From: an uncultured Psychroserpens sp.
GTDB lineage: Bacteria > Bacteroidota > Bacteroidia > Flavobacteriales > Flavobacteriaceae
NCBI RefSeq assembly: GCF_947500255.1
Contig: NZ_CANMRL010000007.1
Span: 124,001-188,000 of the forward strand
DNA length: 64,000 bases
Direction: 5' to 3'
Made by a program: the position numbers and the translations under genes. Below the pieces are notes generated by a model. It saw only the letters and a program-made list of their open reading frames with translations, made no database searches and had not been told where the DNA came from. The stretch's first letter is position 1, and each line of letters starts with the position of its first letter. Positions 36,570 through 44,208 of the stretch are shown one piece after another.

Positions 36570-37623
36570 TACTCGTGGTTTTTAATTGTAATTCGACATC
36601 AAAAGTATGTTGCTCATTTTGTATAGAAAGCTCATGCTTGTCAGGGTATAAAAGCTCTAAACGCTTTTTAATGTTTTCTAATCCAATACCTGGCTTTGAG
36701 GTGTTGTTTTCAGAATTTGAATTTTTTATACTGAAATGGATATGCTCTAGACTTGCGGTTAATTGAATATCAATATTTAAAGTACCATTAACAATACTTC
36801 CGTGTTTAAAACTGTTTTCAATAAAAGGTATTAGTAACATTGGTGCGATTGTTATAGCGTCTGAAGTTGCCGATACTTTTATGTCTACGTTTAGCGTATT
36901 ATGAAATCGCATTTTTTCCAATTCTATATAGTCTTTAATATGCGCAATTTCTTCAGTAAGTAAAACAAAAGGTTTCTCGGCTTGGTACAAAAGATAGTCT
37001 AATAGATTTGATAATTTTAATATCATATCTGGTGTTTGCTCTGCTTTTTTTAATGCAAAGCCGTACATGGTATTTAAAGTGTTAAATAGAAAATGTGGAT
37101 GAATCTGCATCTTCAAATAGTTAAGTTCTTGCTCTTTTAATTTAAGTTGGGTGTCTAATATTTTAGTTTCTAGCTGCTTTGTTCTAGACGCTTGATCTAA
37201 ATTAAGTTTTAGTAGTTTAAATGCACTAACAACAATAACAACCAAATATACTGCTGTGCAAATGAAGATGATATTTTTAGTTGCAGGATTCATGTCGTCA
37301 TATTCAAAATTTGATAGATAGATCAAACTAAAAAAAATGGATACCATTAATAAATAAACAGAAATGATAATTGTATATAAACTGTATAGTGTAAAACGCC
37401 AATATTGTTTTGTAATGAGATATTCTGGAATTAATTTATAGGTAGCAACATAAGTTGTTGCTATTGTTATTGGCATTAGAAAAAGCGAAAACTGTAATGT
37501 GTCATCAAACGTGGAATTGTTAACTCCAAAAAAATAGGTGTAGAAAAATAGAACACCAACCCAAAAGAGAAGATGTAAAAGGACTTGTCTGATTTTTTTT
37601 AGAATGAACCGTTTTGTAAACAT
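36562..37623 (-). CDS. LytS-type sensor histidine kinase (module 4)
   Basis: I chose the ATG at 37623 (MFTKRFILKKIRQ); a TTG start five codons upstream (37638) is also possible. The protein is 353 residues with four membrane helices (about 15-33, 43-60, 75-105, 117-138) and a long coiled coil. H177 lies in IHPHFLFNTLNTM, and the ATPase motifs are IPFIENSFKHG and GIGLENIKKRL. It is divergent from the SxxK-hydrolase/TonB-like operon at 37810. Translation is coupled to the LytTR gene. Confidence 0.92.
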   Translation of the reverse strand: MFTKRFILKKIRQVLLHLLFWVGVLFFYTYFFGVNNSTFDDTLQFSLFLMPITIATTYVATYKLIPEYLITKQYWRFTLYSLYTIIISVYLLMVSIFFSLIYLSNFEYDDMNPATKNIIFICTAVYLVVIVVSAFKLLKLNLDQASRTKQLETKILDTQLKLKEQELNYLKMQIHPHFLFNTLNTMYGFALKKAEQTPDMILKLSNLLDYLLYQAEKPFVLLTEEIAHIKDYIELEKMRFHNTLNVDIKVSATSDAITIAPMLLIPFIENSFKHGSIVNGTLNIDIQLTASLEHIHFSIKNSNSENNTSKPGIGLENIKKRLELLYPDKHELSIQNEQHTFDVELQLKTTSNA

Positions 37624-37685
37624 ATGTAATATTCTCAATACAATAATACTACAATTTTATAGGCATAAGCACTAATTAGAGATGA

Positions 37686-37787
37686 ACGACCAATTTAGCA
37701 AGGGTTTTGACATTAACGTCATATCGGGTTTTAAAATGGTAGTTGGTCGCAAAATATAATTTTGCTAGAATCTTGTGTTTAGTTTTG
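37686..37787. promoter_or_regulatory. Divergent control region of module 4
   Basis: CGACCAA (37687-37693) and TTGGTCG (37743-37749) are inverted copies. Each stands about 60-63 bp from the start codon it faces (kinase at 37623, hydrolase at 37810). A 14-bp near-palindrome, TGACATTAACGTCA (37708-37721), lies between. TAGTTTTG (37780-37787), a perfect TAnnTTTG, follows the plus-facing half-site (37741-37750) by 29 bp. Second half-sites at the 21-bp period are weak here, so this site is less sure than those of modules 1-3. Confidence 0.5.
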
Positions 37788-37809
37788 GTAAGTAATCAAA
37801 AAACAACAG

Positions 37810-39144
37810 ATGATGATATCAGTAATCAAAAAGCTAACTCTAATCATTTTAATACTCTCCAATTGTTGCTTAGCACAAGAGTCAAACTTTAGTCAATTAG
37901 ATGAGTTTTTAAATATTCTTGAGGAGAATAATAAACTTATGGCTACAATGACTATCTCAAAAAATAATCAAGAAATTTATAATAAGGCTGTTGGTTTTTC
38001 TGAAGTAGCAACCAAAACAAAAAATAGTGCAAACACAAAATTTAGAATAGGCTCAATTACTAAGGCTTTTACGGCTGTGATGGTTTTTCAACTTATAGAT
38101 GAAGGAAAAATCACTTTGGAAACACCGCTCTCAATGTTTTACCCAAAAGTACCTGGTTCAGAAAAGATCAAAATCTCAAATCTGTTAAATCATAGTAGCG
38201 GATTGTATAATATTACTAATGATCCTGATTTTGGTAAATGGATGTTAAACCCCTCTACTAAAAGACAAATGTTATCGAGAATTAAAAAATACACTTTAGA
38301 TTTTGAGCCAGGAGAAAAGACAGCATATAGTAATACCAATTATCTGTTACTAGGTTATATCATTGAAGGTTTAGATAAAGATATGTATTCGCAATGTCTG
38401 GATAGAAGAATTGTAAAGAAAATAGGTTTGGAACATACCTATTATGGTGGTGAAATATATATTAAAGCTAATGAAAGTAATTCATACGAAATTGAGAATA
38501 AAGATTGGATGATTCAACCTGAGACCAATATGTCTAATCCAGGAGGTGCAGGAGCTATAGTGTCTACATCTGGTGATTTGACAAAATTTATGGATGCACT
38601 TTTTAATGGTGATCTCATATCTAAATCAAGTTTGGAAGCCATGAAAAAAAGCAACAATAAAGAGGTTTGTCATGGACTTTTTTATGCTAATATGAATGGG
38701 GTCGATCTATATGCAAGTGAAGGTGGTATTGACGGATTTCAATCTATGTTAGTGCATGTGCCTGTAACAAAAACGACTATTGCACTAGTGAGTAATGGTC
38801 TGGATTTTAGCAAAATGCGAATCATGCTCGCAGCTTTTGGGTCTAGTCACGGACAACCAATTACACTTCCAAACTTTACGCATATTGACCTTACCGAAGA
38901 ACAGGTTAAATTATATGTAGGCGAATATGCATGTGATGATGTACCATACAAACTTATTTTTAAAGCTAAAGGCAATATATTACTTGGAGCACCAGAACAA
39001 AGCAATCTAAAAGAATTAACTCCTACCAAACAACATCAATTCACCTTTGACTCTTTAGGAGTTGTACTTGACTTTTATCCAGATACCGGACTCGTAAGGT
39101 TTACAAGAGGCGATAACAAACCATTATTATTTAAAAAACTATAA
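37810..39144 (+). CDS. Secreted SxxK serine hydrolase (module 4)
   Basis: The 444-residue protein (ATG at 37810; 37813 also possible) has a signal peptide (cleavage near CLAQ, 23) and a beta-lactamase/PBP-like domain with S82-I-T-K85 and Y173-S-N175. The third motif, usually HxG or KTG, reads S-E304-G-G here, an uncommon replacement. A short C-terminal beta domain follows (about 365-444: VKLYVGEYACDDVPYKLIFK). It is first gene of the run to 41483, next to an ExbB-like and a TonB-like gene. Confidence 0.86.
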   Translation: MMISVIKKLTLIILILSNCCLAQESNFSQLDEFLNILEENNKLMATMTISKNNQEIYNKAVGFSEVATKTKNSANTKFRIGSITKAFTAVMVFQLIDEGKITLETPLSMFYPKVPGSEKIKISNLLNHSSGLYNITNDPDFGKWMLNPSTKRQMLSRIKKYTLDFEPGEKTAYSNTNYLLLGYIIEGLDKDMYSQCLDRRIVKKIGLEHTYYGGEIYIKANESNSYEIENKDWMIQPETNMSNPGGAGAIVSTSGDLTKFMDALFNGDLISKSSLEAMKKSNNKEVCHGLFYANMNGVDLYASEGGIDGFQSMLVHVPVTKTTIALVSNGLDFSKMRIMLAAFGSSHGQPITLPNFTHIDLTEEQVKLYVGEYACDDVPYKLIFKAKGNILLGAPEQSNLKELTPTKQHQFTFDSLGVVLDFYPDTGLVRFTRGDNKPLLFKKL

Positions 39145-39159
39145 CTAAATTTATACATT

Positions 39160-39582
39160 ATGAATACACTAACACTCACAATTAAAAACTTTTGTTTTAT
39201 GCCAATAGGCGCAAATATTTATGTAGATGGTGGACCATTGTTTATGACGCTCATTCTAATATGTTTACTAACATCATTAGCCTTTGTAATAAGAGGATTT
39301 TTAAAAGCAAACACATCATTATCTATAGCTCATAAATCATTAAAACTAGCTATTGATTTTGGGTTGTTAGGCTTAGTCATGGGCTTTTTTGCATCAATTA
39401 TTGGGTTGATCTCTGCGTTTGATACTTTAGAGGCAATGGGAAATGCTGAACCTTCTATGTTTGCGGCCGGACTTAAAATATCATTATTAACTGCGACATT
39501 TGGACTATTCACGTTTATCATTACTAGAATTGGGATTATAGCTTTAAGACTCAAATTGAAATCGGAAGATATTTCAGAATAG
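39160..39582 (+). CDS. MotA/TolQ/ExbB-like membrane protein
   Basis: The 140-residue protein has three transmembrane helices (about 27-45, 63-86, 106-128). The last two form the ExbB/TolQ/MotA core: GLLGLVMGFFASIIGLISAFD, then AGLKISLLTATFGLFTFI (each part within the family pattern). It is shorter than typical ExbB (about 230). No ExbD/TolR gene is seen here. It starts 15 bp after the SxxK hydrolase gene and ends 15 bp before a TonB-like lipoprotein gene, so the three are one transcript. A proton-driven motor role is inferred from the fold only. Confidence 0.8.
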   Translation: MNTLTLTIKNFCFMPIGANIYVDGGPLFMTLILICLLTSLAFVIRGFLKANTSLSIAHKSLKLAIDFGLLGLVMGFFASIIGLISAFDTLEAMGNAEPSMFAAGLKISLLTATFGLFTFIITRIGIIALRLKLKSEDISE

Positions 39583-39597
39583 TTATTCAAAAGCAGT

Positions 39598-40203
39598 ATG
39601 ACGTATTTACCAAAGTTTAAGATAGTAAATATTAGATGTTTACTATTTTTAATAACATTCATCTTATTGTCCTGTAAGGATAGCACTAAATCTTCTGATA
39701 GTGAACTGATACATAGAATTAATGCTGTTCATGAACAAATTATGATTCAAGGCAATGTAACTGAAGAAGAAAAACAAGCCATATTGAGTCTTGCCAGTCT
39801 TTTCGCTGATGATAGTTTTGTTAATTACAAAAGTGATATAACAGATGTCATTCAATTTGATGATGTAGAAAATGGTCCTATTTACCCTGGTTGTGAAGGT
39901 CTTTCTAAACAAGAATTAAAAGCGTGTTTTATTGAGAGTATTAATACATTTGTTGGTACTCAATTTAATTCTGATATTTCAAAAAATCTAGGAATTACAG
40001 AACCACAAAACGTTGAGGTGTTTTTTAAAATTGGTAGAGACGGAAAAACGTCAAAACTTAAGGTGAGAAAAGCTAATGTGGTCATTCAAGCTGAAGTTAT
40101 TAGAGTGATAAAACAACTACCTCTTATGAAACCTGCTACCCAAAATGGCGAAGCCGTAGAAGTTATGTGTTCTGCTGTTGTATCTTATGGAGGTAACTTA
40201 TAG
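39598..40203 (+). CDS. Lipoprotein with TonB C-terminal-like domain
   Basis: The 201-residue protein has a lipobox (FILLSC, Cys26) in place of a TonB transmembrane anchor. Residues about 95-200 match the C-terminal domain of Bacteroidota TonB proteins: GPIYPGCEG, a second Cys in LKACF, VEVFFKIGRDGKTSKLKV, and VIRVIKQLPLMKPATQNGEAVEV. The proline-rich linker of classical TonB is missing. It follows the ExbB-like gene. It may bind TonB boxes or simply reuse the fold; the lipid anchor makes direct energy coupling uncertain. Confidence 0.8.
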   Translation: MTYLPKFKIVNIRCLLFLITFILLSCKDSTKSSDSELIHRINAVHEQIMIQGNVTEEEKQAILSLASLFADDSFVNYKSDITDVIQFDDVENGPIYPGCEGLSKQELKACFIESINTFVGTQFNSDISKNLGITEPQNVEVFFKIGRDGKTSKLKVRKANVVIQAEVIRVIKQLPLMKPATQNGEAVEVMCSAVVSYGGNL

Positions 40204-40232
40204 TATAATTTTCTAATATTACATTTTATATC

Positions 40233-41483
40233 ATGAAGCGAACATTTCAACACATTATTTTAGTCCTATTTATTGTTTCTAGTCTGTCATTATTTGCGCA
40301 AACAAATCAAAATGAATCTCAGCCAATAGATCGAGAGATTACCGATAGTATTTATTCTGAAACATTAGGTGCTTATCGCCATTTTTGGGTGAAATTACCA
40401 GATAATTACAATCCAAAAAACAAGATGACATATCCTGTGATTTACTTATTGGATGGGTTTTCGTTAAAATCTAATTTGGAAGTCGTTTATGATAATTATT
40501 GGGGACATTACATGCCTCATATGATTTTGGTAGGTATTTCAAATAGATCAAATAGAACACGAGATTTAACGACTTCAAAAGTTGAAATGCGCCGTGGCAG
40601 TGCTATGCATTCTGAGACAGGAGACGCTGAAATGTTTACGTCATTTCTAGAGAATGAATTGATAACTCATATCGATAAAAACTATCCAACAACGACTTAT
40701 CGCACTTTAATAGGACATTCATATGCAGGTTTATTTACAATTAACGTGTTACTAAACCATTCGCACTTGTTTACCAATTATATTGCTATTGATCCAAGTT
40801 TGGATTGGGATAATCAAAAACTTTTGAAAGAAGCTAAAGAAACATTGAAAACTAAAAATTTAGAAGGCAAAGGCCTGTTTGTTGCTTTGGCAGCAGAACA
40901 ATTACATATGCAAGATGCTTCAGTGACCATTGAGAATTTAATGGAGGATACATCCGAATTTAGCCTGTTTTCACGATCAATAATTGAATTTTCACAATTG
41001 GTGACCTCAGAAACACAAAATGAATTGAATTTTCATTGGAAAGTCTATCCTGAAGATCTACATGGAACAATTCCATTACCAGCTATGAGAGACGGACTTG
41101 TAACATTGTTTAAATGGTATCAATTTAAATCTCCTCAAACTTATAATAATCCAAAAACTACTATAAGTGAACTTAAAGCTTTGCTTCATAAGCAAGAAAT
41201 TGTTTATAACCAAAACTTTAGGTATAAAGTGCCTCCAATGATTGAAGAACTATTTAATGGTTATGGTTACATGAATTTACAAATGGGGCAACCAGAAAAG
41301 GCCTTTTTGTTTTTTAGTATGGCTATTAAGTACTATCCCGAAAGTGCCAATGCTTATGATGCCATGGCTGATTATTATATAAGTAAAAGTGATACTGTAA
41401 GCGCAATAGATTATTTGGAAAAAGCCTATATGATAAGTGGTAATTCTTATCATAAAGATAGGCTAGATGATTTAAAAAAATAA
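40233..41483 (+). CDS. Secreted Fes-like esterase with TPR-like C-terminus
   Basis: The 416-residue protein has a signal peptide (SLFAQ, 23) and an alpha/beta hydrolase domain of the putative-esterase (enterochelin-esterase-like) type. It carries RHFWVKLPDNYNP, PVIYLLDGFS, nucleophile S163 in LIGHSYAGLF, and a His in PEDLHGTIPLP. Residues about 340-416 form two TPR-like units. Together with the TonB-like and ExbB-like genes upstream, this recalls an uptake-linked esterase, for example acting on a siderophore-like ester, but no receptor gene is nearby. A terminator follows. Confidence 0.83.
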   Translation: MKRTFQHIILVLFIVSSLSLFAQTNQNESQPIDREITDSIYSETLGAYRHFWVKLPDNYNPKNKMTYPVIYLLDGFSLKSNLEVVYDNYWGHYMPHMILVGISNRSNRTRDLTTSKVEMRRGSAMHSETGDAEMFTSFLENELITHIDKNYPTTTYRTLIGHSYAGLFTINVLLNHSHLFTNYIAIDPSLDWDNQKLLKEAKETLKTKNLEGKGLFVALAAEQLHMQDASVTIENLMEDTSEFSLFSRSIIEFSQLVTSETQNELNFHWKVYPEDLHGTIPLPAMRDGLVTLFKWYQFKSPQTYNNPKTTISELKALLHKQEIVYNQNFRYKVPPMIEELFNGYGYMNLQMGQPEKAFLFFSMAIKYYPESANAYDAMADYYISKSDTVSAIDYLEKAYMISGNSYHKDRLDDLKK

Positions 41484-41503
41484 AGAGATAAATAGACATC
41501 TTT

Positions 41504-41531
41504 AGCGAACTCAATTGAGTTCGCTTTTTTT
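41504..41531 (+). terminator. Terminator of the module 4 operon
   Basis: AGCGAACTCAA/TTGAGTTCGCT forms a perfect 22-base palindromic hairpin (41504-41525), followed by a T-run to 41531. Confidence 0.85.
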
Positions 41532-41556
41532 ATCTTAAATATTTAATGTTTGCAAC

Positions 41557-41579
41557 TGTTAAATTTCATAAATTTAACA
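41557..41579. promoter_or_regulatory. Perfect 23-bp inverted repeat upstream of the sigma factor gene
   Basis: TGTTAAATTT (41557-41566), CAT, AAATTTAACA (41570-41579): ten paired bases around a 3-bp centre. No T-run follows, so an operator bound by a dimer is more likely than a terminator. It lies 77 bp before the TTG start at 41657. Confidence 0.55.
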
Positions 41580-41656
41580 TACAAGTTCAAAAAGATGTGA
41601 CTTAATACTAAGGCAGGTGTCTTAATAAAAACCACTTAAACCAATCTAATACATTT

Positions 41657-42229
41657 TTGCAACCCTCTAGTGACATTTTAAATTTATCAGACGAAGAGCT
41701 GGTTAGTGCTATAGTAAAGAATAATGATACATTACTTTTCGAAGTCCTGTATGATCGTTTTGCTACTCTGGTATACAATAAATGTTACGGTTTTGCAAGA
41801 GATGAAGATGAAGCTAAGGATTTAACACAAGATGTATTTTTAAAGCTCTTTGTAAAGTTAGCCAGTTTTAAGGGGAAGTCTAAATTTTCAACCTGGTTAT
41901 ATGCTTTCACATATAATCATTGTGTGAATTATGTGACGAGAAGTACTGCTAAAAAGTTTGAAAAGCAATCTGTTGACTATGCCGATATAGAAAACATATC
42001 TGAAGAAACAGATGAGACCGATTTTAGCGATATGAGAGTTGATAAACTCAAGAAAGCATTGGAACTTGTATCACCTGATGAGAAGATGATACTTTTACTA
42101 AAATATCAAGATAACCTTTCTATAAAGGAAATCGAGATGGTTTTAGGTGTTGGGGAGAGCGCTGTAAAGATGAGAATCAAGCGTGCTAAAGATAAATTAT
42201 TAACCGTTTACGCTAACAATTTTAAGTGA
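41657..42229 (+). CDS. ECF-type RNA polymerase sigma factor
   Basis: The 190-residue protein has sigma region 2 (about 25-95: LFEVLYDRFATLVYNKC, DLTQDVFLKLF, STWLYAFTYNHCVNYV) and region 4 (about 130-185: LSIKEIEMVLGVGESAVKMRIKRAKDKLL). The only available start is TTG (41657), as no ATG or GTG lies in frame after the upstream stop. The stop overlaps the ATG of a 58-residue gene (TGATG), so the pair is translationally coupled. No classical anti-sigma factor is adjacent. A channel gene follows. Confidence 0.92.
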   Translation: MQPSSDILNLSDEELVSAIVKNNDTLLFEVLYDRFATLVYNKCYGFARDEDEAKDLTQDVFLKLFVKLASFKGKSKFSTWLYAFTYNHCVNYVTRSTAKKFEKQSVDYADIENISEETDETDFSDMRVDKLKKALELVSPDEKMILLLKYQDNLSIKEIEMVLGVGESAVKMRIKRAKDKLLTVYANNFK

Positions 42230-42405
42230 TGGAAAATCCTTTTAAAGACATAGATAAGCCATTGAAATCGGTTCCTGAGGAATTGAAAGCAAAGGTTATG
42301 AATGACATCGCCATTGCCAAATTGATTATGGAGTTAGCAGAGCTTTTCTCTTATAATTTTGGAGATGTTATAGAAACGGTTATGAGTAGAAGAGATAAAA
42401 AATAA
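42229..42405 (+). CDS. 58-residue protein coupled to the sigma factor
   Basis: The frame starts inside the sigma factor stop (TGATG) and encodes an acidic-basic helical protein, MENPFKDIDKPLKSVPEELKA as its opening, ending in VMSRRDKK. The central part (MNDIAIAKLIMELAELFSYNFGD) is amphipathic and not long or hydrophobic enough for a clear membrane span. The coupling suggests it acts with the sigma factor, perhaps as a small inhibitor or stabiliser. I recognise no family. Confidence 0.75.
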   Translation: MENPFKDIDKPLKSVPEELKAKVMNDIAIAKLIMELAELFSYNFGDVIETVMSRRDKK

Positions 42406-42439
42406 TATAAATAAGCTATTAAATAAATAATAATTAATC

Positions 42440-43267
42440 ATGGATAAGTTATCAGAATTTAAAGACACTGCATTGAGTTCACTATCTAGTATGTGGCCAG
42501 ATGTAATTAATGGGGCAATGAACGTAGTCATAGCGATTATTATTCTTGTTATAGGTTGGCTGGTTACAAAAATCGTCACAAAAATCATCAAAAAAGCTCT
42601 AAAACTTGCTCAAGTTCACAAACTAGACGAAAAAATCAATGAGATTGAAATAGTAGAAGGGAAGCAACTTAATTTTAATACAATAAAAGTTGTTACCAAA
42701 TTTGTTAAGTTCATCATATATATCATGATAATAGTTGTGATTTCTGATGTTTTAGGTCTTAACATGTTATCAGAAAAAATCGGCGAATTTTTAAGTTATT
42801 TGCCTCAGTTACTAGTTGCTCTTGTAATTTTCATGATAGGATTACTCTTTGCTAATTTTGTCAAAAACGGACTGAAATCATTGTTCGAGTCTATGGACTT
42901 ATCTGGTGGTAAGATGCTAAGTCAGTTAGTGTTTTTTTTATTGCTCATATTTATCTCAATTACAGCATTAAATCAAGCTGGTATTAATACAGATATTATT
43001 ACAAGTAACTTAACATTAATACTTGGAGCGTTTTTAACTGCTTTTGCCTTGGCTTTTGGTTTTGGAGCCAAAGAAGTAGTTGGTAGCTTATTAAAAACAT
43101 TTTATACTAGAAAAACTTTTGAAGTTGGAAAAAAAATAGAGTTTCAAAATAAAATATATGAAATTGATGCTATTGAAAATATCTCAGTAGTGTTGAAGAA
43201 CTCAGAAGGAAAGCTTATAGTCCCTGTTAAAGATATAGTGGAGAGCCACATTAAGGTTGTAGACTAG
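42440..43267 (+). CDS. MscS/CmpX-like small-conductance channel protein
   Basis: The 275-residue protein has about five transmembrane helices (25-45, 88-108, 118-140, 160-180, 190-210), with the TM-helix repeat pattern of CmpX-like proteins (VVIAIIILVIGWLVTKIV, LLVALVIFMIGLLFANFV). A short C-terminal beta region (FEVGKKIEFQNKIYEIDAI, NSEGKLIVPVKDIVES) resembles the MscS beta domain. It would respond to membrane tension or envelope stress. It follows the sigma factor and the 58-residue gene by 34 bp, so it is likely a target or co-transcribed effector. A strong terminator follows. Confidence 0.82.
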   Translation: MDKLSEFKDTALSSLSSMWPDVINGAMNVVIAIIILVIGWLVTKIVTKIIKKALKLAQVHKLDEKINEIEIVEGKQLNFNTIKVVTKFVKFIIYIMIIVVISDVLGLNMLSEKIGEFLSYLPQLLVALVIFMIGLLFANFVKNGLKSLFESMDLSGGKMLSQLVFFLLLIFISITALNQAGINTDIITSNLTLILGAFLTAFALAFGFGAKEVVGSLLKTFYTRKTFEVGKKIEFQNKIYEIDAIENISVVLKNSEGKLIVPVKDIVESHIKVVD

Positions 43268-43329
43268 ATATCTAGGGTTATAGATTAATTATGTCAATTA
43301 CATGATCTAATCTACCGGGCTTTCCATGG

Positions 43330-43361
43330 TCCCTTTTCATTAATTTGAAAAGGGATTTTTT
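43330..43361 (+). terminator. Terminator after the sigma factor/channel operon
   Basis: TCCCTTTTCA (43330-43339), loop TTAATT, TGAAAAGGGA (43346-43355) and six T form a strong hairpin terminator. Confidence 0.88.
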
Positions 43362-43397
43362 GCCACATAACCTTATTGTTTTCTATTATAAGTGTAC

Positions 43398-44177
43398 CTA
43401 AAGAATAGTATTTAATAGTTCAGCTAAGCGTATACCTGCCTTTTGCATTTGTTGTCTTGCAACATTTAAATATTTGTAAGAATAGGAATTACGCAGATTA
43501 TCCCCTTTCTTTACCGAAGTATAGACCTCTTTAGTTAATTGATGCGTTTCTGCTATCCAATCTAATACTGTTCCCTTTCTAATACGCTTTATTTCAGCTT
43601 TTGAAAGATGATCTGCATTATCAGCAAGTTCAGAAAAACTCATACCATACGATTCAATCATTTGGGTATCCCAAACGCGATGTAAATTAGAATCCTTGTA
43701 TTGCCATTGCACATTGAAATCATTCCCACCACGATCTTCTAGTAGTCCTAAATGCATAGGTTGGTGTAAGTCGCCAACAAGATGAATAAGCATTTTTAAA
43801 TAAAATGCTTTATCATCATCCGAAGAGGTTTTATCAGTAATTATTTTTTTACAATATGCAATTCCTGTTACGAGATCACCTTCTGGGTTTTTTTTAGATG
43901 TTTCATATGTGCCATCCAAAGGCATATTCAAAAAATGCCATGTATAAAATTTTTTATAGCGTTCATCAGTTTTTATCTCATCTGCAAACGTCGAGATTAA
44001 AGCTAACGATTTGTGATTGAGTAATTTTTTTAATTTTCGTTTGGTTCGGCCTTTTAAATAATCATCAGCAATAGCACCAACTACACGATGACCTGTTTTT
44101 CCCCAAACAGGCTGAGTTGTTGCGTGTAGCGTAAATGTTGATATTAAAAAAAGTAAGGTAAGAAACTGTATTTTCAT
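43398..44177 (-). CDS. S1/P1-type zinc nuclease, secreted
   Basis: I chose the ATG at 44177; an in-frame extension to 44300 would overlap the helicase gene and precede a perfect signal peptide (MKIQFLTLLFLISTFTLHAT). The protein is about 259 residues. The S1/P1 fold is shown by W25-G-K-T-G-H30, FADEI, YKKFYTWHFLNMP and LIHLVGDLHQPMHLG, in which the zinc-ligand His and Asp residues are present. It cleaves single-stranded nucleic acids, or acts as a 3'-nucleotidase, outside the cytoplasm, useful for phosphate or nucleoside scavenging. The gene lies 31 bp after the helicase gene. Confidence 0.93.
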   Translation of the reverse strand: MKIQFLTLLFLISTFTLHATTQPVWGKTGHRVVGAIADDYLKGRTKRKLKKLLNHKSLALISTFADEIKTDERYKKFYTWHFLNMPLDGTYETSKKNPEGDLVTGIAYCKKIITDKTSSDDDKAFYLKMLIHLVGDLHQPMHLGLLEDRGGNDFNVQWQYKDSNLHRVWDTQMIESYGMSFSELADNADHLSKAEIKRIRKGTVLDWIAETHQLTKEVYTSVKKGDNLRNSYSYKYLNVARQQMQKAGIRLAELLNTIL

Positions 44178-44208
44178 TGTACGGAATTGAGTGTTACTGA
44201 AAGCTATA

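Noticed and set aside
37757-37764. TAATTTTG as the -7 element for the 37810 operon
   Set aside because: It fits TAnnTTTG but stands only 6 bp after the half-site; TAGTTTTG at 37780 has the 27-29 bp spacing seen in the other three modules.
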